Source: Coleophoma eucalyptorum (lineage: Eukaryota; Ascomycota; Leotiomycetes; Helotiales; Dermateaceae). From it: a DNA stretch of 64,000 bases. Location of the stretch: assembly GCA_026120035.1 (NCBI GenBank), contig JALRME010000004.1, positions 1,178,001 to 1,242,000 on the forward strand, read 5' to 3'. The notes below the pieces were generated by a model. The model did no database searches and was not told the DNA's origin. It saw only the letters and a program-made list of their open reading frames with translations. This document shows, in pieces, positions 33,612-46,368 of this stretch. The position numbers and the translations under genes were made by a program. The stretch's first letter is position 1; each line of letters begins with the position of its first letter.

Positions 33612-34995
33612 TCATTCGTACGTACTACTGGGTCTCAGCTTCATCCCCGCCTTCTCATACGCACTGTCAATAACCCTCATCTGCTTGATGCTCTCCTCGC
33701 CTTGCATCCATATCCCATCCTTACTTTGACGGCCACGAATTCGATCAATGAATTCCTCCAGCTCATAGCGATACGTCGACCAATAAGCCGCTCCCTTCCC
33801 ACTCTCGTTCTTCAACGAGCTTTCGGCCCACGTATACACCTTCTCGTGTCTCTTGACATCCCATCTCTTGACTTCTTTCCCAGATCCCTTCTCACGAATT
33901 GTGTGCATCTCCTCGATATCGATTCTGTGCCAGATCATTGGGGCCATGTGATTCCACATCGTGACTTTCCTAGTAACAGCATGCTGCTGTGTTTGCGGAA
34001 GCCCAGAGTCGGACACAACTACTTCTTTGTGCGTGACAACGGCTCTTGGTAGGCACATGTATGGGATGTTTGATGTAAGATACGGCAAGGGCCAGCCGCC
34101 CCTTGCCATCAGATCACCATCAACCTCTCCCACGGCACCATTTGGAAATTTGAACTTCGCCCTGAACGCACAGTCGCAGTCTTGATCAAATCCTTCTGGC
34201 ATCAAGCGTGGGACTGCTTCGATGCACTCGACGGGCTCGGTACCCATGATATCGCGCATACATAAAATGCCGTACGTCCCAAAATCCATCAGACTTCCTC
34301 CAGAAACATCGTATTTAAAGCGTATATCGTCATATGGGAACACTCCCGCTAGGAGTTTGGCCATGCAGTACACAGATGTAATGTTTTCGCGATCTACCAG
34401 GGACATGAAGGTCTGCCATGCTGGGTGAAAGCGCGAGTGGAAAGCCTCGAGCAATACTGGCGCATCGGGTTTCTGCAGGATAGGATGGCGGAACAACTTT
34501 GTCGCCTCAGTGGCATTGGAAGTTGAAGGCTTTTCTAGCAAGACGTGCTTTCCCGCCTTGAGTGCTTTGAGCGCCCATTCAAAATGGAGGCCGTTGGGGA
34601 GAGGGTTATAGATTATATCTATTGAGGGATCGTCTATGAGTTCTGTACCGCCCGTCAGTATCTCGCGCTCTTCTCGACTGCAGGCCGTAGCGAACCCTGG
34701 TATGACTTGTGTACGATCGGGATCCCATGCTTGGCCGCATAAGCCTGTGCTCTCGCTGTGTCCCGAGCTGCGATGGCGGCGATGATGACCTCGGGATGTG
34801 ATTTGGCAGGGGTGATGATGGCGAGAGGTCTACGATGCTTAGAGTGCCATTGAACGGAATATGTACGTTCCAGTAGACTTACGCTATGTTGGAAGCTCCT
34901 AACAAACCAACCTTTAAAGCATTGGAAGCCTTTGCAGGTTGTGGTGGACGAGCTATTTGCCAATTCCGGTGGGCGAATTGAAGAAAGGATGTCAT
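33612..34995 (-). CDS. Gfo/Idh/MocA-family NAD(P) oxidoreductase
   Basis: Sugar- or diol-oxidising dehydrogenase of the Gfo/Idh/MocA family; the nearest characterised relatives by pattern are D-xylose 1-dehydrogenase (NADP+) and dimeric dihydrodiol dehydrogenase. Three exons, 34995-34883, 34829-34696 and 34642-33612, give 425 residues. The N-terminal Rossmann fold shows LKVGLLGASNIAPLAI (G-x-x-G-x-S/A), then IIYNPLPNGLHFEW and the diagnostic LLEKPSTSNA. The C-terminal alpha/beta domain carries GGSLMDFGTYGI, which positions the active-site Tyr/His region. Length is slightly above the usual 330-390 because of extra loops. Substrate unknown. Confidence 0.87.
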
Positions 34996-36206
34996 GGTTG
35001 TAAGGTACAGTGGATCAACTACTGGCTGCTGGACGATGATGACAAGCAAAGGGGGCGGAAGCAATCACGTACGCGAGTTGGCGGAAGGTGTGCCGGGGAA
35101 AGCGCTGGTAGCTCCAACGTCATCAGCCATCGCGAGCTACTTTCCGTGATGCGAGTGTGGGGGCGGGGCGGGGCAGGCGGGATGGGCGTGCGAGATAGTT
35201 ATTCCGCGCCCAAACTTCTTTTCCAGTCTGATTCTAACCTCAGTTCTAGTCTTTCGCTGAATGAAATATGCATGTACAAGTTCTCAAACTACCCTTCTTA
35301 TCTGCTTTGACACCTGGGCATTCGTCTCGTAGATTATAATCCCATCAATATGCGATTCTTCGTGGCCTGGACGCCAAGCTACACACCTCATATCATCCAG
35401 CCGAGGAGGGTTAACAGGCCGTAGAACACATATATATGCAACCACTAAGCCAGATATCGGTTCCCGAAACATGTCCATATCTGTCATAAACAATTCCACT
35501 GCAGCTCGCATCCGATGACATGCAAAGGGAGGCATCTAATAGTGACATCAATCTGTTCGAAACTGTGCGTAGTTTTCCTTCCACAGTAATCATTTTTTCT
35601 TAATTGCAGACATCCCTCGAGCATAATCATTCTTCAATAATTATAACCGTCCCTACCGTACCCATTGCCATTAATACAAACCTTAATAAGTTCCGCTCAG
35701 ATTGATATGACCCCCCAAGTCTGTCTAAGTGTCCTGGCTTGATTCTGCAACACGACAGCGGTTTAGTATATGGCTGACGTGTAGAGTGGACCTAAGGTAG
35801 CCGCACGAGATAGCCACAGTATAAATAATTTTTATGTCTAATTATAACTGCCATCCTAGTCTTTTCTACGAATGAGATATGTATATACAAGTTCTTAACC
35901 CCCCTCCTTTCTTGTCTAATTTGACCCCTCTTCCCAAATCTATAAACATCGGTGAAACACCGCCCCTCCTCTTCTTAACACCTAAACAATAAGAAATATG
36001 GCGAAGTAATCCCCATTAGTACTTGTGAAAACGCCGCCCAAAAAGGTTTGACGAGGATATGTTAACATGCCGCATTGCAGCAACTCAAAAAGAAACAGTG
36101 CCCTTAAGTAGAGCTAAAAGAGCGTGGAAATGAGTATAAGAGGTCCACGAAATTTCGAAATGAAACCAAAGCATAAGCCATTAACTAATTTGCCGGGCGT
36201 CTTCTT
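34996..36206. other. Intergenic stretch, no gene seen
   Basis: Upstream region of the oxidoreductase and 3' flank of the ABC transporter. The segments AATGAAATATGCATGTACAA (35259) and AATGAGATATGTATATACAA (35871) are similar and each is followed by GTTCT; this is a weak dispersed similarity. Confidence 0.5.
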
Positions 36207-39200
36207 TCATTTTGCCTTCTCCTTCTTGGCCTTGGTATTCTTTGGTACTCGAGCAAGCCAGTAGAAAAACAAGGCACCAGCAGCGTTGACAACGATGTAG
36301 ACCCACATGAGTCCGAAATTTCTCCATCGCTCGCTGTAGTAGGAGCTAACGCTGGCTAAGAAAACATTAGTATCCTCGACTGTGCAGAATGTGCAATCCG
36401 AGGTAGCGTTCTTGCTAGCATCGGTAAGATATCCACCAGCAGCGGAGATATAGGGCCCCATATACTCCGCACAGGTCTGTCCGGATGGTGGTTCGAAGTG
36501 CAGATATTCGATTGAACTGCAGACGACTTTGGTGTTGGCGACACCAACACTGAGCACACCCGAGACGAGGTAGGTGAAGGGAGAGACACGGTACATGAAG
36601 ATCCAGAATCCAGGAAGAGCCGATGGGCCAGCGAGGACACTGATAAATGGTCAGTAAGTCTTTTTGTAATTAAGAGCAGGAAAATGAACAACTTACCCGC
36701 AGAAGATCAGACACATAGAGAATGCAAGATTGGCAATGTTACCAGCCGTCTCTGCCATGTCCATACCAGCAATCACCATGTTGGTGAAGGTACTAGTAAA
36801 GAGCAAGAAAGTCCAGATGAATAAGAACATAAGCCCAGAGCGTTCATTCAATGCCCCGGTAACTTGCGCATTTCGATACATGCCAATAGGATAGTACCAA
36901 CAGACAAAGATGATTACGGCCATGAGACTGTTCCAAGGCAGCTCAACAATAATGTTGGAGAGCATAAACACCTGCCAACTGTAGGTCTTTGATGGGCGTT
37001 CCCGGACTTCGTAAAGAGCTCGCTGAGTAACAAAGTGAGGCATGATTTGTTGGACCAAGTTGCCAAAGATTGTAAGAAGCATGAACATAGAGAACATCTG
37101 GTTTTGAAGGCCTTGAAGAGAAGTTGGTGCATTGTAAAAAGAGAAGCCGATAAATAGTGAGGATGCCAGGCAGAGGGCGGTTTTTGAGTATAGGTATGAA
37201 GGAGTACGCCAGTACTGTTGGAAGACTCTGATAAGAACCGTAGTGAGCTGTTGACCGAAAGGGGCTGCAAAGGGATCGGCAGCAGTGCTATCCTGCTCAA
37301 CGGGCTTTTGAGATAGCTGGGATCTCATATCCGCAAGAGTTTGCCTAACTTCTACTCGCTCTGGAGATGCTTTCCATACTTCAGGCCAGTCGACACTAGA
37401 CTCTGATCCGGGAGCTGCCCCAATTACCTCCAACATCCATTCGGCGGGATTCTCGTCAACACCGCAAGGACGGGCCCCATTGCGTGCGAAATAGTCTGTT
37501 AAAATTTTGGAAGAAGGACCAATTTCTCCAAAGTAGACAGTCCTTCCACCTCTTGCTAGGAAGAGCAGACGATCGAATTCTTGAAACAGGATTGCGGAAG
37601 GCTGATGAATTGTGCAGAGAATAGCTTGACCATTATCTGCAAGCTTGCGTAACAAGGCACAAATGGACCACGCAGTTTGAGAGTCAAGACCAGAAGTAGG
37701 TTCATCAAGGACTTGAAGCGATATTAGAAACGCTACTTTCAAGGCAACAAGTTTGAGCACTTACAGAGAAGAAGAGCGGGCTTGGCGGCCATTTCGACAC
37801 CGATAGTTAGTCGCTTACGTTGTTCAACGTTAAGACCTATGTCAATTTAGAGAAAGTTGGTAGTGCTATGCAAAATATGAGCATACCTTCACCTGGAACA
37901 CCAACTACTGCATCTGCGTAGCTCTCCATTTCTAAAACCTTGATCACTTCATCAACGTAGGAAATCTTTTCTGCACGAGGGGTAGCCTTAGGTTGTCGTA
38001 AGAGAGCACTGAATGTCAAGGCCTCTCGAACAGTCGAAGTCGCCAAATGAAGATCTTGTTGTTGTACTAGGTTAAATTAGTAATTGCAGAATTTAAAACG
38101 GAGAAGATAAGTACCATATCCTGTAGCTCTTTGGAACCCAGGCCCTCTTGGGTGTCCATCAACGAGCATGTCACCAGTGACAACACCCATCGTAACACGG
38201 CTAGCAAGGACATCAAGAAGAGTGGTCTTTCCGGCACCAGATACACCCATAAGTGCTGTCAAAGTACCAGGACGGACCCATCCGTCAACACCATCCAATA
38301 GTCTTCGAGGCTCGCCCTTGATTTTGATATCGTAGTTAACCTCATTCCAGTGGAAGATAGCTGTCTGTTTTTGGATGCTTGTTGGTGCATCAGGAACGGT
38401 CTTCTCTCGGCTGAGAATTTGCGTGGTAATGCGGTCGTCGGCATTTGCTTCCTCATCAGAAGACTTGGTAGTGAGCTTAGGAACTTGGGTACGTGGAAAG
38501 AGTAGGACCTCTCCCTTTGACTTCTTTGCTGAGATGAACTCGGTTGCTGTCAAGTAGACCGCACACATGAAGATTGTCAAAGCGACGAGAATTCCAAAGT
38601 TTCTATTATCAGGTCAATAAATAATCCTTGAGACAGGAAAAAACTACCAACCTCCATAAATGAGAGTATGAATATTTGAAAGCTGTTGCTAAGTAGGTAT
38701 CGCCGTCGAGAAAGTCTGCTCCAGCCTGCGAACCAGTAGCCGAACAAATTCTTCCCGATGATTCAGCATTAGGGTAACTTGGGACGAATACACTGCAAGG
38801 GATCTTGCGGTGATGAAACTACAGATATTAGTTTGGAGAAGAGAATACTCGTTCGTCATCAACATACCTCGTTAACCATCAAGGCTTCAAAAGCATAGGC
38901 GACGGGGTCCAGGTAGTTGATCCACCTGAACCACGGATGCATATCTCGAGTAGGAATGACAAAACCAGTATAAATAACCAAAGCCAGAATGAGAAGTGCA
39001 GCAGGTGCCATTGCTTGCGACAAAGTCCTCGAGAGCGAGGCGATTGTTCGGAAGATCATCGACATGCATAGGACACACAAAAAGCTGAACAGGTAGAATA
39101 TAAAGAAGTTCCCGGGCTCTCTGCGCAAATTGGTCATAAAGTAAAGGATCAAATTCGTCGCTAAGGAAGAAGATATCTTGTTCGGTAGGTCGCAAATCAT

Positions 39201-41247
39201 GGATGCAATAGCTTCTGCGAAAGGGTGATAGAATGCATACTTTTTGTGCTTCTCTACAATCGGCCGTTGGGCATAGAGGGTAAGGATCTAGCAAATATGT
39301 TAATGTTTTCTGTTTTCGGCAAGAAGAAATGTTACAAACCTCAAGAGCACTGGAGAAAGCATTGAGTAGAATGGCGAAGAAGAGCAGAGCGCCTCGGCTG
39401 TAAAGCGCTCCAGTGTTATTAGGCAAGTTGTAGAACACACTGGCGACAACCAGTGCCATTATGGAATTTCCGATTACGGCTGTGAACAAGAGACTCATAT
39501 CACCCTTGAGACGTTCGAAACCACGCTCAACGCAGAGCTTGACCTGCATAGGGACTGAAATTGTGAATGGTGACTTGTGTGGTCTGATAATCGTTTGGTC
39601 AGCTTCAAAATTTCAACAACTTGAAAGGAAACATACGTTTTCTTTGCTTGCGCAGCCCGGCGGGCATGTTGAAAGGCTTGCAATGATTGTCCACCAATTG
39701 GATATTGTTGATTAAACGCGTCAATTTCACGTAGCAATTCTGCTCTGTCATCACTCTTCTGCCATACTGCTGCGAATTCGTCAGGTGTAAATGGTGTCCT
39801 GGTTTCAAAGCCGGGTCGCACTATACGCTCTGCTGGGCTGGTCAAGGATGTAAGGAAATCGGCCGTAGTCTGTCTCTCAGGGCAATCAAATCCCATGTTT
39901 ACGAAGAATTCTTTGGCCCGGTGGATATTGCCGAAGTAAATTTGTCGTCCCTCATACAGCACAGCCACTTTATCGAAAACCTGGAATAATTAGTCTTGTC
40001 CAGAACATATTGGAAAAATACTCACATCGTAAATGGATTGGGAAGCTTGGTAGATGGCCACAACTGCTGTAGACCCACTGACTTCCGTAGAATGTCTGAG
40101 AGTTTTGACGAACTCCAATGCTGTTGCACTGTCGAGACCACGAGTACTATTATCCCAACATTGAAGAGGCGAGCCACCGAGGGCAGCTTCTGCAATACTA
40201 ACACGCTTTCTCTCTCCACCAGAGACACCTCGAATAAAGTCGTTTCCGACCTTGGTATTAATAGTATGAGAGAGACCGAAGATGGTCATAATTACATCAC
40301 GCATATGGGCAGCGTATTGTTTGCGAGTAACTCCAGGGATTCTGTTGCGAGGCGCCCGTGCCTCAGCCGCGAACATGAGGGTTTGACCAACAGTCAATTG
40401 CGGGAAGTGGACATCAACTTCAGCTTGGTAAATGCACTCTCCTCGGAAATCTTTGTGCATCATCTCCATAGGAATACCCTGATAGTTGATCTCCGATCGC
40501 TCGTCAACAAAGTAGCCGTCTGTCTCGCCAGCAATGGTCTTCAGAAGCGTGGAACAGCCACTATACAAGGATAAGCAAATGTTCTTTGATGCCAGCGAAA
40601 AGCTGGCCATTGGATGCGACTTGTGCTTACCTTCCAGGTCTACCCAATACAACCAACATCTCGCCGCTTCGGACCAGGCCATCGAAATCTCTCAAGATCT
40701 GGATCTTGGATTTTCCGGTACCTTTACCAACAAGCTTCTGAAAAAGTCCAGCCATTTCCAAGGGATAGTTACCGAATGTCTTCTGGTAATCGGTAGCCTC
40801 TCCGAATCCATGGGCATACAAGTTCTTGTAAGCAATTCCTGCCGTGCGTTCTGGATATCTTTCCGGATCCCTTGATTGAAGGCGCAGTAGAGCCTTTGCC
40901 CAAGCTTTGGGACTAAACTTTCCGGAACTTGGATCCAAAGCTGGGTCATCTGATCCTAAGAATGGATTGACATGCTCACCATGAGAATTCTTGATAGAAA
41001 CTTCAGTGATGGCTCGGGCGAGTTTGGTTACTTGTTGTTCCTCTTCGTCGGTAGAGCCGAGCGTCGAGGTGCCGGTTTCAGCAGTTTGGGTTCCGCTGGC
41101 AAATCGCTTCTCGTCCAGGTCATAGTTGTTACTATAGCTGCTAATCTCCTCTTGCCCTGCCTTGTCTCCCTCGGGTCGTTTCTCCCCAGATCCAGATAGA
41201 AGGTCGCTAGCTGCAGCAGGTGCAACCCACGGGGCCTGTGAAGCCAT
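36207..41247 (-). CDS. PDR-type (ABCG full-size) multidrug ABC transporter
   Basis: Plasma-membrane efflux pump of the pleiotropic drug resistance type, organised NBD1-TMD1-NBD2-TMD2. Eleven exons: 41247-40631, 40560-40026, 39980-39637, 39583-39340, 39287-38868, 38818-38652, 38602-38115, 38066-37887, 37836-37765, 37711-36697 and 36639-36207, giving 1504 residues. NBD1 has the degenerate Walker [13 protein letters not shown] (202-213), signature [10 protein letters not shown] and Walker [14 protein letters not shown]2 has canonical [11 protein letters not shown], a degenerate signature LNVEQRKR and [11 protein letters not shown]. This asymmetry is normal for fungal PDR pumps, leaving one hydrolytic site. 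Two six-helix membrane domains follow their NBDs, and the last extracellular loop is cysteine-rich. Substrates are probably fungicides or secondary metabolites; none can be named. Confidence 0.95.
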
Positions 41248-43197
41248 GCTGGTATACCGGAAGTTGGTGTGCCAGTTATTCTATGGTTGCTAGCCGAGCC
41301 TTTGACCAAAAGAGCCGACGTTGTTCACAGGAAATCCGGAGCTGATAATCGGATATCAAAGCAAAGAATAGAACAAGGCCAAAAGAAGCTGGGGAAGGGC
41401 TGACCTTTAAACACAATACATGGGCATGCTATTTCATTTGCCAAGATACAAGGTGTGGGTCCTGGTCAGGGCTCATTGCAACTCATAACGGACATATTCG
41501 GCCGTGGCTTGCGATGACACGAACACGCACTGCACAAAATAGGGCACAGGTCAAGTTCGGGTGGGACCAAAAAATGCCAGTATGATTGCACGCGCTTAGC
41601 ACAATACCACCTACCGTAGCATAGATACCTACCTGTACGGGTACTTTTGCGATCCGAACGAGACGTTCGGTTTCTAGATGCGAATCACAGCCCACGGCCA
41701 GCGGCCCCATCCTTCCTTGTGCAAGGTTCTTCGCCCTCAACACACAGTCTGCGCGATCCGTCCAATCTTGGGGCGTGAACAACATACAATTTAGTGCCGT
41801 AAGCACGCGAAATCAGGCAGGAGTGGGTTTGCTAGAAAGACGCGAAAACTGTACCATCTTATCAGTCGCTTATTCGGATGCCAACGACTTCCGAGCCGTT
41901 GGGGCAAAACATTGGTGGTGGAAGTGGAAGGCAGAGTTGGTGCGCACTCGCAATGGATTCACCTCCTTGATATGTTTGGTGCCGCATGTCTGACTAGACT
42001 GAGTAGTATCATGGCAAGAGGTACAACATCGTGCATGCCCATCTCAGCATCCTGCGCAGGTAGAGCGCTGCATGCTTTTGAGCGCAGAAGGTATGGGCCC
42101 AGTGCCTACCATGGGTGCTGCACAAACCATGTTACAATATTTTCCCTGGAAATTCGATAGTTATTCGTTTTCTCAAAACTGCAAATGCAACGATCGTTCT
42201 TCTGTGTTCCACGCGGGGCATGGTTGACATGGTCCAGAATCTCCGGCAAGCATCATTGAAATGGTACCGGAGTTTTCATCGAAGCGAAGGCTCCGTCCGG
42301 AAAGGTATGTCTGACTAGCATTTCGACCGACGCACGGCGGGAGAGTTGATCATTGGCACAAAACATTGCGGGTATGGAAAGGGGTCGATGACCAAGACCA
42401 GACGATCCAGGGACCCAGAGACCCAGAAACCCAGACCCAAATAGAGTGCAGACACTACACGTGGGGCTTCAGCTACTTTGTTCCTCCCGTCCCCCCATCC
42501 CATCTAGCTGCCAAAGTTACCTTATCATAGGTTTCCGGCGCCGGAAGAATGGATGTCCTGTCATCTGCGGCCGCTAGGTTTCCATTCTGTTCTTTCTCGT
42601 TACAATATCCCTTCCCTGCAATCTGACCGCATCATGCCGTCAGCAATTGCACAGGCACCTCTCCAAGACCATTTTGACTTTTGTGAAATCTATCACGATA
42701 CGAACATATGTGTGTTGTTCTGATGTGGTGTACAGGCGGGGTTAACTCTCATAATCCCAAGGCTTATAGTAATACAGGTACGGTTCATTAAATATCCTGG
42801 CGGTATGTCATTGTCGTAATTGGCTTATCTTGCTTCTCTAAACGAGGTTTCCATAATTAGGCATACTACTTAAGATTTACTTCTAGCAAAATCAATTATT
42901 TCGATTGAGTAGTATATGCTACGTTAGCAGGATGGAAAAATTCATTCATCTATTCTGGTAGGCTTTTAATCGTTTCTATTACGTATGCTAAGACTTGACG
43001 CGCTCGATTACTCTTGTCTGAGAATGCTAATATATGTTGTTGTTTTACTTTTCGCCTAACATCAAAGTATATAGTTCAGTTGCCAACGTTTGCAAACCTC
43101 CAAGCACTATTGCGGGAGATATGTAACCGTAGCCGGATGTCCAATGTGATGTGTACTAAAGTAAACAAGAGTGGTACACACACGATCGGGCGAATAT
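41248..43197. other. Long intergenic region upstream of the ABC transporter
   Basis: About 1.9 kb with no supportable gene. The part next to 41248 is the promoter and 5' leader of the ABC transporter; the right end becomes AT-rich. Confidence 0.55.
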
Positions 43198-44668
43198 TCA
43201 ACCGTTTCGCCTGCTGGATCTACGTTGCACAATAGTTGTTTCCGCCGTTGGCGTGTCGCCGCTTCTTTCGGAAGCTTTTGACTTGCGTGCTGATCCTGAT
43301 GGGGCCTTAAGTATTTTGGCCTTCTTCATATCAACCCCTTGTACCGCATCACTCTCCGCTATCAATGCCGCCGCTGCCTCATCTTGAGCATATTTGTCAG
43401 TATCCACCCTCTTTTTTGCGGGTTTGCTAAACTCTGAATCACCCTCGCTTTTAAAGTAGGGCGATTCAGTTCCTTGTGCAGTCGGCTTTCTTTTCCTCGA
43501 GACTTTAACCTTTGTCTCATGAACGATCTCACTGTCCTCGGATTCGGCATCTTCCTTCTTGATCTCTGCTGCAACTGGGCCAGTCTTCTTCTGCACGCTC
43601 GGTACTACACATGAAGTTCTTCCGCCTACAGTGAGGAAGACCAGCTTCTCCCCAGTCGGAAGTGTTGTCGGAGCACCCCTTTTTCCTTTTCCCCAACGAT
43701 GGTGGAAGATCCACTCGTCTGGAAATTTGGTAGAGTCGCCAAGGGCATCGACTGCCAGCTGACAGATGTGTAGAATTGAAGTGTGTAGTTGCTTAATCTG
43801 TGCTGAGCTAAAAGTGTCGCTGTATTGCTCAGGGTGGAGCTTTGCATGGTAAAGTATCTCGTCTCTGGAATGATCGATTAGTCAATGAACCATCCACTTT
43901 TAGATATCGCTCCTCACCCAACATAATTTCCAATGCCACTAATATTCGCTTGATCGAGTAGTAGTGCTTTGATAGGCACATGCTTACTCTTCAATTTCTG
44001 CTCCAACCAGTCCTCAGTCACAAAATCTTTATCGATGACTGGATCAGGGCCATTCTCCTTCAATGGAGTGGTCTTCCGTATGTCCTTGCCGGCGCAGTGA
44101 AGCAGGCGTATTCTTCCGAACCTTCGCGGATCTGTGTAAGCTATTTCAACCGTCGGGGATTCTTTCGTCTCTATGATGAACTTCCAATACTTCGGTGGCC
44201 ATTCCACCGTAGCCTCTTCATTGGTTCGGTAGTAGAATGTTGGCTCTCCACGAATATGTATCCATCCTGATCGTAGTTAATTCACTTCCCACAGAGCGTC
44301 TCAATCAACTTACCAGTCATCCCAAAATGAAGCACGGGATGAGGTGGGGATGACATGACCAACCTTTGAGCTTGTAAACAACGAGATGAAGGGCGAAGTG
44401 AAGGTTAATATTTTAACGCACCAAAAATATTTCCCCTGCTGGCCAGCATCCACGACTTTTTTCCCTGTCAAGCTCTTCTGGAACTCAGCAGCACTCGTAC
44501 CAACTTTCCCAAATATATTTGCATCATCTTGAGCATTAACAGTAGCCAGAGTCTTTCCCACAAGACGCTTTTTAAGATAATGCACAATCCGCGCAACTGG
44601 TTGCATTAGTAAACAAACGTAAGTTATAGTCGATGCTTGAAGATAATACCTTCTGCAATTTCAGGCAT
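43198..44668 (-). CDS. Formamidopyrimidine-DNA glycosylase (Fpg/Nei family)
   Basis: Bifunctional DNA glycosylase/AP lyase for oxidised purines in base-excision repair. Five exons, the first of only 19 nt: 44668-44650, 44596-44422, 44363-44314, 44266-43918 and 43864-43198, giving 419 residues. The tiny exon encodes MPEIAE, supplying the catalytic N-terminal Pro2 and Glu3 after Met removal, joined to VARIVHYLKKRLVGKTL. Also visible are the beta-loop Lys in AGQQGKYFW, YTDPRRFGRIRL, and the helix-two-turn-helix ISGIGNYVGDEILYHAKLHP. No C-terminal zinc finger is present, as in plant and fungal members; instead there is a basic, polar tail of about 120 residues, probably nuclear targeting and DNA contact. 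Confidence 0.93.
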
Positions 44669-45094
44669 AGCAAGTGGTTTGTATCGAGCCAAACACAAAT
44701 AAGCAGTTCAGCAGTAGTCTTCTCAGAAGAAAAAACTGATTAGTTTCGAGCTACAAAGAACAGCAATCAAGTGGTTTTGCTATAGGAGAGCGAAAACAAA
44801 AATTCTAAAGCAATAAGTCTGAGTTGAGCTGACGGTGATGTCGAGGACGCGTCACGAAGCTGTCACCAGAAAGCGTGATCAAGAAAATCACATGATGGCC
44901 ATCGCCTTTCCCGCACTGCCGAGGTGATCCAATGTCTTCGGAGCCGGGCTATCACAAGCTCAACCAACTCACCCCGGATTTCTTTCTTTCAACATCAACC
45001 AACCTCCGCAAAAAATCCGACTTCCCCATCAAACGTCAAGCAAACGAGCATCTCGAAGAAATCTTTTGTTCAGTTTCTAACACAGCTCGCCAAA
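44669..45094. other. Bidirectional promoter, Fpg-type glycosylase and pex11
   Basis: 426 bp between divergent start codons. CACAAGCTCAACC-like leader sequence precedes the pex11 ATG. No further element identified. Confidence 0.6.
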
Positions 45095-45853
45095 ATGGTC
45101 GCAGATGCACTCGTCTATCACCCGTCGGTGTCTCACTACCTCAAGTTTGTCTCCACAACCGTTGGCCGTGACAAGCTCCTGCGAACACTCCAATACTTCT
45201 CACGCTTCTACGCCTGGTACCTTTTCCGCACCAATGGAACACCAGCAGAGATTGCGCCCTGGGAGGCAATCAAGAAGCAGTTCGGACTTGCTCGAAAACT
45301 GATGCGCGTCGGCAAGAACGTTGAACACATTAAAGCTGCTGCAATCGCTGTAGACACCAAAAGCCTTGACCCCGTGGTCAAGTACTGCGCTGTCGGAAGA
45401 CAGTTGGGATATGCGGGATACTTGACCTTTGATATGGCTACGGTGCTGGATGCGGCGGGCATTCGCAAGAGCACTGCAACCAAGAACCTTCAGACCCAGG
45501 CTTATCGCTTCTGGTTTATGGGATTGTTGTTCAGTGCTATTTCGGGGTCGTACAAGTTGTATAGCTTGAGACAGCAGGAGAGCAAGATCAATAAGGAGGA
45601 TGGGGAAGGTGTTGTTACTAGCAAGAGGATTGAGAAGTATGATTTCCTCAAAATTGAAAATGGGGCTCTGTAACTAACATATATATTCAGGGAGCGTGCT
45701 GCCACCGGCTTGCAACTCGTCTCCGATCTTTGCGACATCTGCGTCCCAAGTTCCGCGCTTGGATACACCAACTTGGATGATGGAATCGTGGGTCTGGCTG
45801 GAACAATGAGCAGTTTGATTGGTGTCTACAGCCAATGGAAGAAGACCGCATAA
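45095..45853 (+). CDS. pex11: Peroxisomal membrane protein PEX11
   Basis: Peroxin that elongates the peroxisomal membrane before fission. Two exons, 45095-45636 and 45691-45853, give 234 residues, the expected length. The start is MVADALVYHPSVSHYLKF; an upstream in-frame extension from 44924 lacks an ATG and is not used. The N-terminal amphipathic helix region contains RDKLLRTLQYFSRFYAWYL, and KKQFGLARKLMRVGKNVEH is the hallmark central segment. A hydrophobic stretch (AYRFWFMGLLFSAISGSYKL) and a C-terminal LGYTNLDDGIVGLAGTMSSL segment follow. The C-terminus ends YSQWKKTA. Confidence 0.95.
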
Positions 45854-46368
45854 AGAATGACTATGAGGGAATCACAAGATTGATTCTGTCTTATCAGGAT
45901 AGATACCATGAGGAAGGAGGAGCCAAGATGTTGGAGCCGATATATTTGAGGGAAGCAATTGCACTAGGATTTTGCTCCTGTGGTATGTTTGTGAAGATAG
46001 ATCCGTTGACGAATTCACGTCTAGTAAGTAGTTAGGCCGTTGGCCACATGCAGTTGTTCATTTAGTTCCTCAATTGTCAAAATTTCCATCTGCACTCCAC
46101 TGCGCAGTCCTATTGCCCGTGCTTCTTCCGAGAATCGCGAAATGTGGAATATCATCGATATGCAGCACATATGCGAGCCTGCGCCACGACCTCAGCCTTG
46201 TCAGCGAGTTTCGGTGACCAAGTAAGACAAGGTCTCGAAATGATGGCCCAACTTTCTTTCCCTAACGAGCCAGGATTCTAACTTGTACGATTTTGATTAT
46301 TTGTCCGTTATTGCAACCTAAGGAAGAAAGGTCCAAGTTCTACTAACCTGTTATTTACTTAGCGGTAC
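45854..46368. other. Intergenic stretch with a likely 3' splice site
   Basis: No gene seen. TACTAACC at 46341 followed by TTACTTAG ending at 46362 looks like a branch site and acceptor, six bases before the ATG of the caspase-like gene. It suggests an intron in the 5' leader or a missed upstream coding exon. Confidence 0.5.

Noticed and set aside
44924..45094. Upstream extension of PEX11
   Set aside because: It begins without an ATG and adds polar sequence absent from the family; the ATG at 45095 gives the normal N-terminus.
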